NCBI GenBank assembly: GCA_002633025.1
Contig: NMRB01000132.1
Span: 1-64,000, forward strand
Direction: 5' to 3'
Length of the DNA stretch: 64,000 nt
DNA from: Notospermus geniculatus
Taxonomy: Eukaryota; Nemertea; Pilidiophora; Heteronemertea; Lineidae
Made by a program: the position numbers and the translations under genes. The notes below the pieces were generated by a model that worked only from the letters and a program-made list of their open reading frames with translations, was not told the DNA's origin and searched no databases. Position 1 is the stretch's first letter. Each line of letters begins with the position of its first letter. This document shows positions 21,477-33,064 of this stretch, one piece after another.

Positions 21477-21602
21477 GGCCCCTTATTCATAAAGCTACTT
21501 GACTTAAGTCTAAGTATGATACTTATTTTTTGTGTTGAAAAAAGGATACCGGTAAGTAGGCCTACTGAGACTTAGGCTAAGTAGTTTTATGAATACGGGG
21601 CC
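21477..21602. mobile_element. Palindromic hairpin element 2, directly abutting
   Basis: GGCCCCTTATTCATAAAGCT pairs with the right end finishing GAATACGGGGCC. The CTTGACTTAAGTCTAAGTA arm is imperfect. It lies immediately next to hairpin element 1 and shares the GGGGCC terminus, suggesting related families inserting at the same spot. Confidence 0.65.
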
Positions 21603-21889
21603 TGATGGATAAGTATTCCGGTACCGGTACCTTTGGAAATGGTAGCCCACAGTACCGGTACCAGTACGTAGAATGTTTTGTTAGAAAAACGACATTCATT
21701 TTTCATAGTTAATGATGCAACAGGTTTTCAGTTTGGTTTACAGTTCACAAGGTGACAAGGTGGTTTATTTGGGACATAGAAAAATATTTCATGAGAGGAA
21801 ATAATTGGCATTAGGCCTAAAAAATTGTTTGTTTGCATTCAAAACCACATTCACAATCTTGAACAGGCCAGTATTTCTGTCAATTACAC

Positions 21890-22160
21890 TCAACACTCAC
21901 TGCAGACACCATTTGTCCACCACAAGTTCCACACTTGGCCACCACACGACAGGACACTATGATACACCACAGGTCCAGCACAGGATACCACTGCTCCAGC
22001 ACTGTTGTTTCAGCACATATTCACCATTGTCCAACTCTCGTTCATCACTGGTCCAGCACTAGTTATTCAGCACTGGTTCAGCAATAATTCAGCTTTTGTC
22101 CAGCGCTGGTTCAACCCTGGCCCAGCACAAGTCAACATAGGTCAAGCACAGGATACCATA
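21890..22160. repeat. Degenerate minisatellite 'CCAGCACTGG'
   Basis: Irregular units rich in GTCCAGCACTGGTTCAGC repeat roughly every 20-26 bp. They are the reverse-complement type of the array at 21060-21310. No gene is seen in the flanking 22161-22616. Confidence 0.6.
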
Positions 22161-22616
22161 TAGTCACTACAAGAAACACTACAGAACATCTTAGGCCACC
22201 CTTCACCCAGCTTAGGCAAAATTTTCTGAGTCCATTTTTGACTTAGAAAAATTTTTCATGTAATTTTTGGGACTTAGAAAAATTTTTTGAATAAAAAAAG
22301 TAAATTTTGACGGTCAATATTTCAGCACATTAGGCCTAAATTTCCGTATTCTTGGAAATATTGGATTACGACTATTACCTGATTCATAAATTATAATATA
22401 TATATCTCAAAACACTCAGTAAATGCTTCCTTTGCCATTTGCGATGGTTTTCGATTAAAATGGCCTCATTTAGGCTATTTGCATTGGAATTTACAATTAT
22501 TACTCAAAAACAGACATCTGAGGCAATGACCTCCGTTTTAAAGCCTAATCTGCCAACCCATATTCAACATCACTCAAAGATTAGGATCGACGATTAACAT
22601 TTGCTTGCTTATGAAT

Positions 22617-24480
22617 TCAATAGATGATTGTGAATGGTAACATGTAAAACAAGGAGACACCATGGACCAGGAGAAACCTAATCGGGGTGGTTGTGGCTGA
22701 CATTTTCATTTGAAAATGTCTCGATGGGAGACGGCACATCCAAACTGTAACCAGTGTGGTTGTGACATACATATTCATTTGAAAACATGTCTCGACGGGA
22801 CATGGCACATCCAAAACGGTGTGATTGTGATAGATGTTCGATGGGAGACAGCACATCCAAACTAACCATTGTGATTGTGACAGACGTTTTCATTTGAAAA
22901 CATGTCTTCATGAGACATGGCATATCCAAAACCTAATCATTATGGTTGTGACTGTGATGTTTTTCATTCGAAAACGTCTCAATCAGAAACAGCACATCCA
23001 AATCGCAATCGTTGTGATGGACGTTTTCATTTGAAAGCTTGTCTCGACTGGACATGGCATGTCCAAAAGCTCATCAGGTTGGTTATGGCTGATATTTTCA
23101 TTTGAAAGCGTCTTGATATTGGAGACGGCACATCCAAACTGTAACTCTTGTGGTGCTGACGGACTTTTTCATTTGAAAACATGTCTCGACTGGCAAAGAG
23201 ATGTCCAAAACCTAATCGGTGTGTTTCTAACAGACGTTTTTTTTTAAATTTGAAAACATGTCTCATTGGGACACGACATGTCCAAAATGTAATCACTGTG
23301 GTTGTGATAGACTTTTTCATTTGAAAGTGTCTCGATTGGAGACGGCACATCCAATCTGTAACCATTTTGGTTGTGACAGACGTTTTCGTTTGATAACATT
23401 TCTTGCCGGCACACCACATGTCCACAAAACATAATCGGTGTGGTTGTGACAGACATTTCATTTGTAAAAGCCTCGATGGGAGACGGCACATCCAAACCTT
23501 TTACATTCAATGTGGTTGTTACATATGTTTTCATTTGAAAACATGTCTCGACGGGACATGGCATGTCCAACACGGTGTGGTTTTGGCAGACGTTTTCGTT
23601 TGAAAATGTCTCGATGGGAGACGGCACATCCAAACTGTAACCGGTGTGGTTGACATACATTTTCATTTGAAAACATGTCTTGACGGGACATGGCACATCC
23701 AGAACGGTGTGATTGTGATAGATGTTCGATGGGAGACAGCACATCCAAACTAACCATTGTGATTGTGACAGACGTTTTCATTTGAAAACATGTCTTCATG
23801 AGACATGGCATATCCAAAACCTAATCATTATGGTTGTGACTGTGATGTTTTTCATTCGAAAACGTCTCAATCAGAAACACCACATCCAAATCGCAATCGT
23901 TGTGATGGACGTTTTCATTTGAAAGCTTGTCTCGACTGGACATGGCATGTCCAAAAGTTCATCAGGTTGGTTGTGGCTGATACTTTCATTTGAAAGTGTC
24001 TTGATATTGGAGACGGCACATCCAAACTGTAACTCTTGTGGTGGTGACTGACTTTTTCATTTGAAAACATGTCTCGACTGGCAAAGAGATGTCCAAAACC
24101 TAATCGGTGTGTTTCTAACAGACGTTTTTTTTAATTTGAAGACATGTCATGACACGTAATCACTGTCATGGTTGTGACAGACTTTTTCATTTGAAAGCGT
24201 CTTGACGGGAGACGGCACATCCAATCTGTAACCATTTTAGTTGTGACGGACGTTTTCATTTGAAAAACGTCTCGATGAGATATGGCACATCCAAACTAAC
24301 CATTGTTAGTGTTACGGACTTTTTCATTTCAAAAAACATCTTGATGGGATATGGCATGTCCAAAACCTAATACATATAGCTGTGGTTATGGCAGATGTTT
24401 TCCTGTGGAAACATGTCCACAAAACCTAATTGGTGACAAACGTTTTCATTTGAAAACATGTCTCGATGGCCGGTCATCAT
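22617..24480. repeat. Satellite-like array, about 70-bp units in an 888-bp higher-order repeat
   Basis: Units of about 61-80 bp share TTTTCATTTGAAAA followed by TGTCTCGA and CATCCAAA; about 25 are present. A longer period is clear: the block from about 22620 to 23105 recurs from about 23508 to 23993 at an offset of exactly 888 bp, nearly identical. Short open frames on both strands come from the repeat and look Cys/His rich by chance. Spacing is too irregular, and the 'spacers' too similar, for a CRISPR-like array. Confidence 0.85.
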
Positions 24481-24944
24481 CATACATGTACAAACTGGAA
24501 GGAATGGCAGACCACGTCACCAATATTGTGAGTGCAAGAACAAAAAAATAAAAACACATGTACTGGTATTGAGATCACAATGCAGTTTATTGTACGAAAC
24601 ATCAATATCAATAGAGATCTAAGAAGATCCACTACTCTGTTCCAAGAACAGTGCTGTTGAGGGATAACCCATGTTTGTGAAGTGACTTCATACAGATTAT
24701 CCCAATCTCAAATCAGGTTACCTTAAAACCTGTCATGCATCCCATCTCATGATATCACCGAGTTGGAGCAACCTAAATAAATTTCCATTAAAATACACTT
24801 TAAGGGTCAGAAGGCAGTGGCTGAAATACCATTTTACAGTAAATTACGTCTAATCAACAACCCAATGATGTAACATGATGAACTGTATCTACGATACAAT
24901 AAAAATTTCAGCATCTGCAAACCATTGCCGTTAGCAGAACACAG

Positions 24945-25140
24945 CCATTTATAATTTTTCACAAAAAGCCCCCCCCCCCCCCCCCCCCNCACTGGCCATA
25001 TTAAATAAAGGAATCACAACGTACCCAAAATTGAACTTGGCCTAGACCTTGTGGTCAGATATGTACATGTAGGCCTACATACATGTATGCAGGATGACAA
25101 TGATCCATCAAAAACTGAAGATGCTAGAGCATAGACACGG
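24945..25140 (-). repeat. Dispersed repeat family piece with long C run
   Basis: CAAAAAGCCCCCC runs into more than 17 C residues and an ambiguous base at 24989, then TAAAGGAATCACAACGTACC and a CTAGAGC block. The order matches the family at 17165-17512. A shorter version recurs at 25900-25965. Confidence 0.6.
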
Positions 25141-25428
25141 CAAAAGCCCGTTTTTCGTTATTTCACCTATTTCACCCATCTAAATTAGGTTAAATCAAAA
25201 ATCTATTACATATTGGTATATGATGTTATTTGATTAGATCTGTATACGGTTCAAAGGGGCTGTTCACTTTCGGAACAATTTTCCCAACTAATTTTTCATT
25301 ATATTGCAGATGTTTGATTCAGGAGATACATTAATCAAATGGATGTGATTTTTTGAATCCTTGGTCACATCACTTTTTGATCGAATTCAAGCACATTTTA
25401 CTTTTTAGCGCATGTCGATTATAAGCGC

Positions 25429-25900
25429 AGTAAGTATGCATAAGTAAGGCACATCATAAACTTTCTCCCAGCCAACACATGCAGATCAAGTACACAAATT
25501 AGTCCGTTTCAAACCGATTAGGCACTGGCACTGAAAAAAGTCTGTTGTTATTTTGGACAGCTACACATTTCTGAATTACTCGGTCCATTCTTACAGCAAG
25601 AGATTCAGCAGTACCTTGCACTTCCAATAGCTCATTATATTGGATATGATATCTTGGAGCAGTGAAGAAAGCATTTGCATTTACTGTAAGTCTCTGTAGA
25701 ACAATGAATGGCAATGACTCGCAGGCACAATCTCCAACCCCACAATCACAGTCAGGAGAAAGCATTACCAGTTCCTTCACAAGACAAAGAGTATTATCAT
25801 CTAGAAGCACCATATCATTCCGACGTTTCTTGCTCCTATCATATGTTGAGGCATGGCACAAAAATTTACCATTCGAAAACCTGTAGAAGTGGTCGAATTC
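25429..25900 (-). repeat. Tandem duplicate of the CACTA transposase 3' end, copy 1
   Basis: This block is about 98% identical to 25966-26439. It includes an open frame of 120 codons (25499-25861, minus) matching the last part of the transposase, with the same stop. The stretch of dispersed repeat that follows each copy is shorter after the second. It may be a real tandem duplication or two haplotypes joined during assembly. Confidence 0.8.
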
Positions 25901-26037
25901 ACCCCCCCCCTGGCCATAAAGGAATCACAACGTACCCAAAATTGAACTTGGCCTAGACCTTGTGGAGTAAGTATGCATAAGTAAGGCGTGCATCATAAAC
26001 TTTCTCTTAGCCAACACATGCAGATCAAGTACACAAA

Positions 26038-28251
26038 TTAGTCCGTTTCAAACCGATTAGGCACTGGCACTGAAAAAAGTCTGTTGTTATTTTGGACAGC
26101 TACACATTTCTGAATTACTCGGTCCATTCTTACAGCAAGAGATTCAGCAGTACCCTGCACTTCCAATAGCTCATCATATTGGATATGATATCTTGGAGCA
26201 GTGAAGAAAGCATTTGCATTTACTGTAAGTCTCTGTAGAACAATGAATGGCAATGACTTGCAGGCACAATCTCCAACCCCACAATCACAGCCAGGAGAAA
26301 GCATTACCAGTTCCTTCACAAGACAAAGAGTATTATCATCTAGAAGTACCATATCATTCCGACGTTTCTTGCTCCTATCATATGTTGAGGCATGGCACAA
26401 AAATTTACCATTCGAAAACCTGTAGAAGTGGTCGAATTCCCTATCTGCTGGAATGGGCTGGAAAATCAAACGTTCCAGGGCTGTCCTGCTTGATACTGAC
26501 ATCATCTTTTTAACAGGTTTACCGTAGAGGTACACACCTTCAACTTTTTTCTCATTCACAGGCAGATAACGGCCTGAATGTGACAGTCTTCTGTACAGTT
26601 GTTTGGCACCTTCACATGCACCACTCAGGATATCTGGTGCGGCAGATTTGATCCCAATCTTCAAATTGAATTTATCAGCAATTTGTTTTGGGGCACTAGT
26701 CTTCCCATGGAAGAGTCCAAGCAGGATCTGGTTGTTTCCCTCAAAAGGGAAAGCTGATGTAGCCCACAAAGGACCCCACCGACGGACCGATTCAACGACA
26801 TGTGTCAGCTGATGTACATTAAATGTCACATGCTGAATTCCATAAAGTTTGCTAACCAGCATGACAAACTTCTTTAGCACATTTTCTGCAGTGACGAGAA
26901 ATTCCTCTGTGATCCTCTCTTTCAGTAGACCATGCATGCAAGTGACTAGTAACATCCAGTGATTGTAAAATCGATCTGGCAGCTCTCTTTTTAGCACAAG
27001 TGGAGAATAAAACAATAGAAATGATCGCCACTCAGAGGCTTTCCAATATTTCCTGAGGGACAGGCTCCTCGGTGCTCTGGTAATCTCTGACGGTGGTTTA
27101 ATTGCCAACAGGGCTTCATCAATGTTAGCACTGAATGTCCCTATATACCAAGGCTCATCATGATTTAGACTGTCGAACCACAGTGCTGTGAACTGCCGAG
27201 TGACACCCAGTAGAACACAGTGCATGTAGTCCACAACAAACCCTTCTACTATGTCAAAGCTCGGCAACAAAGAGAGTATTGTCACTCCTTTCACACCTTG
27301 TATAATTTCTCCAGTTTCATTTGCCTCGATACCCAGATCTTCTTGTGAATCAGCAGTTCTGGCTTCTGGTTGAGGCTCCTGAAATGGATAGCAACGGGCA
27401 TACCCATTACCTCTCTCAACCCTTTCCCCTTCCTGTAAACACCAGTCACAACCATATGCACCATTGAACTGAACTGTATTCCGAATGACTGGTCTGGCTA
27501 CTGAATCACATGAAGCAGCAAGAAAGAAAACCCTGCTCCGGACTTCTCTCCCAGAACTTTGTCCACGCCACGTCATTCCAGTTTCTGCCAGATGCACAGC
27601 CTCATCAAGTAATGGTTTAAGGAAGGTAGATGCCTTTGGTTTTTGTTTACCGAACCATAAACCATACATCAAGACATTTTTCTTTCGGGTAGAGTATGGC
27701 AATTCATTTATTGTGAACTGAATGGGTGTGATTGAAAAGTTCGAGGATTTGAACACTGGCACGCCATCAAAGTTCCAGAGCACAGTTAAATCATCATCTG
27801 TCAACTCTCCCGAATTGTATATTTCTTGTATTTTGCTACCTGACACAATATATGTGTAAACATCCTCTTCGGCATCAGACTTTTTCAATAACTTTGTGTC
27901 GTCAACACTTTCCATTGTTTTTTTAATTTGTTCCTCCACCGGAATTGTCAAGAAGAAATGTCCGTTCTTAACAGAATCCTTCACGTTATATGGAGTCCCG
28001 CAGATTTCACAGTTTCCAATGTTTTCAATCAATCCCTCACAGCCAATGAAACCAACACATTCTGCACAAAAAATGTTAGATTTTGATTTTCCACTAAACG
28101 CTGGAAGAGCCTTCTCGAAAAGGAACTTTGATTTCGGAACTTTTCCTGGTAGGAGTAATTCCAAAAGCTTGCAGTAATCCTCCAGTGCTTGTCCACTTGT
28201 TTTGTGTTTGAATATTTGCGACATAAAAAGTATCTGAAACTGGCTCAAAGT
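26038..28251 (-). CDS. CACTA/EnSpm TNP2-like transposase, main exon
   Basis: About 737 codons on the minus strand encode the body of an animal EnSpm/CACTA transposase. It starts LSQFQILFMSQIFKHK and carries a Cys-rich pair (CAECVGFIGC, CEICGTPY). It continues with WNFDGVPVFKSS, a long catalytic region with CDWCLQEGERV and FVVDYMHCVLLGVTRQF (the TNP2 hallmark), HQLTHVVESVRRWGPLW and FPFEGNNQ. The C-terminus has CDCGVGDCAC. The enzyme would cut and move the element by a DDE mechanism in the nucleus. The 5' exons lie at 33065-35909, beyond the DIRS insertion. An ambiguous base at 28252 marks the upstream join. The frame itself is intact. Confidence 0.85.
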   Translation of the reverse strand, partial: TLSQFQILFMSQIFKHKTSGQALEDYCKLLELLLPGKVPKSKFLFEKALPAFSGKSKSNIFCAECVGFIGCEGLIENIGNCEICGTPYNVKDSVKNGHFFLTIPVEEQIKKTMESVDDTKLLKKSDAEEDVYTYIVSGSKIQEIYNSGELTDDDLTVLWNFDGVPVFKSSNFSITPIQFTINELPYSTRKKNVLMYGLWFGKQKPKASTFLKPLLDEAVHLAETGMTWRGQSSGREVRSRVFFLAASCDSVARPVIRNTVQFNGAYGCDWCLQEGERVERGNGYARCYPFQEPQPEARTADSQEDLGIEANETGEIIQGVKGVTILSLLPSFDIVEGFVVDYMHCVLLGVTRQFTALWFDSLNHDEPWYIGTFSANIDEALLAIKPPSEITRAPRSLSLRKYWKASEWRSFLLFYSPLVLKRELPDRFYNHWMLLVTCMHGLLKERITEEFLVTAENVLKKFVMLVSKLYGIQHVTFNVHQLTHVVESVRRWGPLWATSAFPFEGNNQILLGLFHGKTSAPKQIADKFNLKIGIKSAAPDILSGACEGAKQLYRRLSHSGRYLPVNEKKVEGVYLYGKPVKKMMSVSSRTALERLIFQPIPADREFDHFYRFSNGKFLCHASTYDRSKKRRNDMVLLDDNTLCLVKELVMLSPGCDCGVGDCACKSLPFIVLQRLTVNANAFFTAPRYHIQYDELLEVQGTAESLAVRMDRVIQKCVAVQNNNRLFSVPVPNRFETD

Positions 28252-28252
28252 N

Positions 28253-29124
28253 TTTGAAAAATCAGGTAGGAGAATATCCTGACCAAGGTAAGCTGGTGTA
28301 GCCGTTTTCGGGAGAAAACCAGGGACCGTTCGAACCCTTACTCCCCCTGCCTCCAAGCGCAGGTACGGCTCCTTCCTGCCTAATGCTTGCAACTCAGAAC
28401 AACGTCTTGCCGATGTTATTGCCACCAAAAACACTGTCTTCCAAGTGCAATGCTTGAGAGACGAACCACTCATTGGCTCAAAGGGAAATTTCTGCAGAGC
28501 CTCAAGGACAACGGAGAGGTCCCACGAGGGAATCAAGGATTTTGTAGGGGGTTTGATATTAAAAACGCCCTTCAGAAAACGGCAAACCTGCTTGTCCTCA
28601 CCCACAGGTCTACCTCCTATGCCCTGGTGAAACTTCGAGATTACAGATCTCATAAGTGCCAGTGTCCTATATGCGGTTCCCTTCTCCAACAGGGACTGAA
28701 GAAAGGCACATATCTCAGTTACAGGGGCTGTGCATGCACTAGTACCCCGTTCAGCACACCAATCTGAGAACAGTTTCCACTGCCTACCATATACCCCTTT
28801 GGTTGACTTCCGGATGTCACTCTGCATTGTCTTGACAACCGCTGCAGAAAATCCTGCCTCAAGGAGCCGATGTTGCTCAGCTTCCACGCCATCAGGTTCA
28901 GATGGCCGGGGTTCTGATGGAACACTGTCCCCGCCCACTGGTGTAGGAGGTCCTCTCTCGTCGGGAGTTCTATGGGAATCTCCACCAGGAGGTCTAGGAT
29001 CCTCGAGAACCACGATCTCCGAGGCCAAAGGGGGGCTATCAGTATTATTACACACTGGTACAGTACTATTCTGTCCAGGACCAAGTGAATCAGGGGAATG
29101 GGGGAAAGGCATATCCCCACACAT
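28253..29124 (-). pseudogene. Tyrosine recombinase (DIRS), truncated
   Basis: The frame begins MCGDMPFPHSPDS, overlapping the end of the RT frame. It carries a Pro-rich lead, then a SAM-like N-terminal DNA-binding domain (STKGVYGRQWKLFSDWC, ICAFLQSLLEKG), and enters the catalytic domain at TSARRCSELQAL, which holds the first catalytic arginine. It continues to GQDILLPDFS and is then fused at the ambiguous base to CACTA transposase. The HxxR motif and the nucleophilic tyrosine are absent, so it cannot recombine as written. In intact DIRS elements it integrates circular DNA without a target-site duplication. Confidence 0.8.
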
Positions 29125-31030
29125 TGTCCCAGTTCATAGTCAGGGAATTGACGTGAAGCGTCTCTGGGTGGGGGTTCCTGCTGCAGAAGACGCTGAGTTG
29201 GCGATTTTCTGCCGTTGCGAACAGGTCCACCACAGGTTCCCCCAACTTGTGGAAGACAGCCTGGGCTACCTGCCTGTTCAGTGACCACTCGGTGTCCTGC
29301 AGTTTTTCCCGAGATAACCTGTCTGCAGTGCAGTTCAACTCGCCCTTCAGGTGTATTGCTGACAGGGTCACATTGCACTGAATGGCCCAATGCCACAATT
29401 CCCATGCTTTCATGCACAGGGTGAAGGACTGGGTCCCCCCCTGGCGATTTATGTACGCTACCACTGTAGTGTTGTCGGACTGGACCAGGACACGTTTCCC
29501 CCGGAGGGTGTCCTGGAAGTGCTGGCATGCTCTGATAACGCTTACCAGTTCCTGCACATTGATGTGCCAGCTCAGTTCTGGGCCTGTCCAAACGCCCTGA
29601 ACTGCCTGATTGCCTATGTGTCCGCCCCAGGCATAGGAGCTGGAGTCCGTCGTCAAAATTACCTGAGGGGTTCTCTCCCCGAGAGGGACCCCTCGATTCA
29701 GATTGTGCTCCGCTTCCCACCAGCTGAGATGGTGTAACAGAGGGCCCCTTACAGGAATCAGCTGTTGTAAGTCCCTGGAACTGGGCCGCCAGAAGCATAG
29801 AAGGTAAAACTGGATTGGCCTCATGAACAGTCTGGCCATCCATACCACCTCTATACAAGAAGCCATCATCCCCAACAGCTGTAGAAACTGTCTGGCTGTT
29901 GCATGGGACCTGGATTTGAGAAGCTGAATAGTTTGAACTATGTCGGCCTTCCTTGCCGTTGGCAAGGAGATCGTGTACCGGGCAGTGTCGAAATTGCCCC
30001 CTATAAACACCCTTTCCCTCGCCGGGTTGATGTGTGATTTGGGGAGGTTTATCAGAAAACCTGCAGCCTCCAGAAGGTTTCGCGACTGCAGTGTGTGTGC
30101 AACACCCACCCCTCTGGCTGGGGCCCTGATCAGCATGTCGTCCAAGTAAGGGAATATGCCGATATGTATCCCGCTCCTTCGTGCTCTGGCTACAACCACA
30201 GCCAGAACTTTGGTAAAGACGCGAGGGGCTGATGCCAGGCCAAAGGGGAGGGTCTTAAACTGATAGGCCTGTCCTTTTATACAGAACCTTAGGAACCTCC
30301 TGTGGGCTGGGTGTATGGGTACATGCAGGTAAGCGTCCTTCAGATCGATAGAACTTAACCAATCTCCCTTCCGGACGGCCTTTTTTACCGTGCGGAGGGT
30401 CTCCATCTTGAAGTGTTTCTTTACGACAAATTGGTTGAGCGGCTTTAGATTTAAGATTGGTCGCCAACCCTCGGGTTTCTTTCTTACCACAAAGAAAGTC
30501 GAGTAGAAACCTTCGTTTTGATGCTCTGGTGGTACTAATTCTATAGCATCTTTTTGAAACAAACTTGCCACCTCTTCTAACAACACGGAATCCCGGGGAG
30601 AACCCCCGTGCATGGGGGTCTCCCGTATTCCGTTGAAGGGGGGTATATTCAGGAACTCTATGAGGTAGCCCTCCTGCACTATATCCAACACCCACTGATC
30701 GTTGGTTATCTGCCTCCAAAACTGGGCAGCCACAGCAATCCTCCCGCCGACTGGAGGGTAGCTGTGGGGGAGGGAAAGGGGGTCTTTTTTCCTATTGTTG
30801 CCTTCCCCGCTCCTTGGCGGGAAAGGAAGGAAAGGACTGGAAACCTCCCTTTCCTCTTGCAGCAGGCTTCTGTCTGTTGTCCCTGAAAGACACCTGACGA
30901 GTATCTTGGTTGCCTGCATCCTGTGTGCGTTGCCTCTTCTGGGCAGAAGGGCCGAAGGACTGTTTGGAAGAGGACGGCTGTTTGGGGTAAGTCTTGTTCG
31001 AGTTGGACGACTTGCACTTACCCAAGACAT
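28719..31030 (-). CDS. DIRS reverse transcriptase / RNase H
   Basis: The frame 31030-29090 holds the reverse transcriptase: FFVVRKKPEGWRPILNLK, WLSSIDLKDAYLHVPIHP, LPFGLASAPRVFTKV and the catalytic FPYLDDMLIRA near 30140. RNase H follows (VILTTDSSSYAWGGH, INVQELVSVI, VLVQSDNTTVVAYINRQGG, LNCTADRLSRE). The DIRS C-terminal block VVDLFATAENRQL is next. The frame stops after GYAFPPFP, but the expected continuation (LIHLVLDRIVLY onward) is present in another frame down to 28719. One base missing from a C run near 29105 explains this. The N-terminus overlaps the Gag frame by 239 nt. Confidence 0.9.
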
Positions 31031-32811
31031 CTGTTGACATCCTTCTCAGGCCATCCGTGCCATCCAGGTGCTCGTTGGCCAACTTGTAGTCCTCAAGGAT
31101 AGCTTTCAGGCGGCCGCCGCAGAGGTTTCCATCACCTGTGATAGGAGCTGCCTTGACCTGTTCCTGTACATTCTGCGACCACTTCGTGCTATTCAGCCAG
31201 ATGGCCCGCCTAGCTGAAGTAGACACGGCCACCTCCCTGGCTTGGAGGTCAACCATGTCGATAGCCGCATCCTGAGCTAACATGATAGCCCTTTTAATGG
31301 CCTCTGTATCCACTTCCTTGGAAAGAGCCTGGAAATTCTCCTGGGGAAGGGCATTAGACAAGACCTCCAGCAATTTGTTCACGCCTTGAACAGCTGACTC
31401 GAGCATCCATGCCTGAGAAGCCGCACAGGCCAGGCCCATCTTGGCCTGTTTCTCCAAGCCGAGAAGCTTTTTCTCCGTTCCCTGGAGAAGGGTATCCTTA
31501 AGCTTGGGGTTCTTCTCCTTGAAGTTCGGAACGACCCTTGCCAGCTCATGCCTGAGAAAATCATCCAACTTGGCAGGGGAAAGGAGCATAGTCCTCGTCT
31601 GCTATCTTATATCTTGCTGCCATGGACGACGAAAAGGAAGTCAATTTCCCCGGGTCCTTGGCCCAGATCTTCTCGATGATACGGATGTGGCCCTGGGCCA
31701 GAGGGAGTTTAACCCTAGGTCGAGACTGGCTGAAACGAGAAGAGGATAACTCAGGATCTGCAACTGGTTCAATGACAACCTTGTCCTGAAGCTTGGGGAG
31801 GGACTTCACCAAGGACCTCAGGGCCTCGTGATAAGCTTCGACCTCAGTATTCTTGGCATCAACTTCCAGGATCGTCTGAGCCGAGCAATGACTATCAGAA
31901 CCTGGTCTGACGTTGACCTGACTTACCGAGTCCCCTGGCGTCACCGAGTCCTCCAACTCTGAGGGGGCTTCAGTAGTGGCAGATTTCCGACGCTTGAAAT
32001 TCCAAGAGGAGAGCAAGGAACGTCCCTCAGAACGCCATTCCTCATCATCAAATTCGTCGTATTCCAAAACAGGGTGATGGGCCCGTTTCTCCCCGCCAAC
32101 CAACGGGGGAGGGGCTCCCAGTCCTGCTGAGGTTGTGGCTAACCCTTTATCCTTGTCACCCCCAACCTGAGGTGGCCTGGGAGGGGCAGCCTGGTTAGTT
32201 ACCCCCGCCTGTGGTAACTGTGTAGTAGCTGGGGCAAGCTCCCCCACGTGTGGAGCAGACCCAGCAGACGCAGATGGAGTCTGGCTCGCACCGGAACCAG
32301 AGAGGCCCTGGGCCTGGGGCAGTAAAAGTGCCAGCTGGCCTGAGATAGATTTAGAAATCTCCTCAGCCAAGGAGGCCTCAAGGTTCAGGAGGGAGCTATT
32401 AAGCTCATCCTTAGACACCAGAGAGGCCCCAGGTGCGGCAGCCGACGTCTGCTTGGGACCCGACACCGAGAGGGCCTGGATGTTTTCAGCATGATACTTC
32501 ATCCACAGACGCTGGTCTCTGGGAGAAAGATCAGCACACAGAGGACAATCGTGTCCCCGGGACCCGAAACGGCACTTGAAACATAGGGAGTGCGGGTCCG
32601 AAATGCCGAAAACCCTTTTACAATTTCCCGCCATACATACCTTGACCGCGCCAGCAGCTGGGTCCTGACGGTCCGCCATTTGCAATGATGACGCTGATGG
32701 CGGGGGAGATGAACGATCTCTCGAATCGGTCGAAATCTGAGGCCTGTTGATAAAACCGGCACCGCTTGTACCGCTGATCGGCGAGGCAGAGTCTCCCGAA
32801 AAGTCTGTCAT
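30792..32811 (-). CDS. DIRS Gag-like protein, two overlapping frames
   Basis: The first frame (32811-31561, 416 codons) starts MTDFSGDSAS. It has a Cys-rich knuckle-like segment (CFKCRFGSRGHDCPLC) and a long Pro/Ser/Ala-rich middle. Near 31580, in a pyrimidine run, it shifts into 31589-30792 (265 codons). The second frame continues with helical capsid-like sequence (LSPAKLDDFLRHELARVV, SQAWMLESAVQGVNKLLEVL) and a basic Ser/Lys-rich tail. Sequence sense flows smoothly across the shift, so a one-base indel is likely; a programmed shift is possible. Gag would package the element RNA in the cytoplasm. Confidence 0.8.
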
Positions 32812-33064
32812 TCCAAAAGTTAATCGAAAAAGTCACAAAGATACGAAATCCGTAGAATAATTTCTGCATAAAAAATCACGCAGCCTAGACGTCAACGTGC
32901 TTAAGAGGAAATTGAAGTGCGCATGCGCGGGATGGGTAAGGTGGCGTGGTGATGACGTCACGGTATGGAGGTTGATTTGAATTTCTTAAGCAGTTCTAGA
33001 CGGTTAGAGGGGAATTCCATATAATAAATATAGAGGCAATGGTAAGTATACGAACGAGGAGAAA

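Larger units (their letters stand above)
28253..33064 (-). mobile_element. DIRS-like tyrosine-recombinase retrotransposon, 3'-truncated
   Basis: Reading on the minus strand: a 5' non-coding end (33064-32812), Gag (32811-30792), RT/RNase H (31030-28719 with a shift) and an overlapping tyrosine recombinase that stops short at 28253. This gene order, overlapping frames and absent DDE integrase identify a DIRS-type element. The recombinase lacks its C-terminal catalytic half, and no closing terminal repeats are seen. The 3' end is therefore missing, exactly where an N stands. It lies inside the CACTA transposase gene. Confidence 0.85.

Noticed and set aside
22617-24480. A repeat-spacer array resembling CRISPR
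   Set aside because: Unit length varies from about 46 to 80 bp, the supposed spacers are themselves similar, and the context is a eukaryotic satellite.
27485-30886. Plus-strand ORFs opposite the transposase, RT and Gag frames
   Set aside because: They are antisense shadows of well-supported minus-strand coding sequence.
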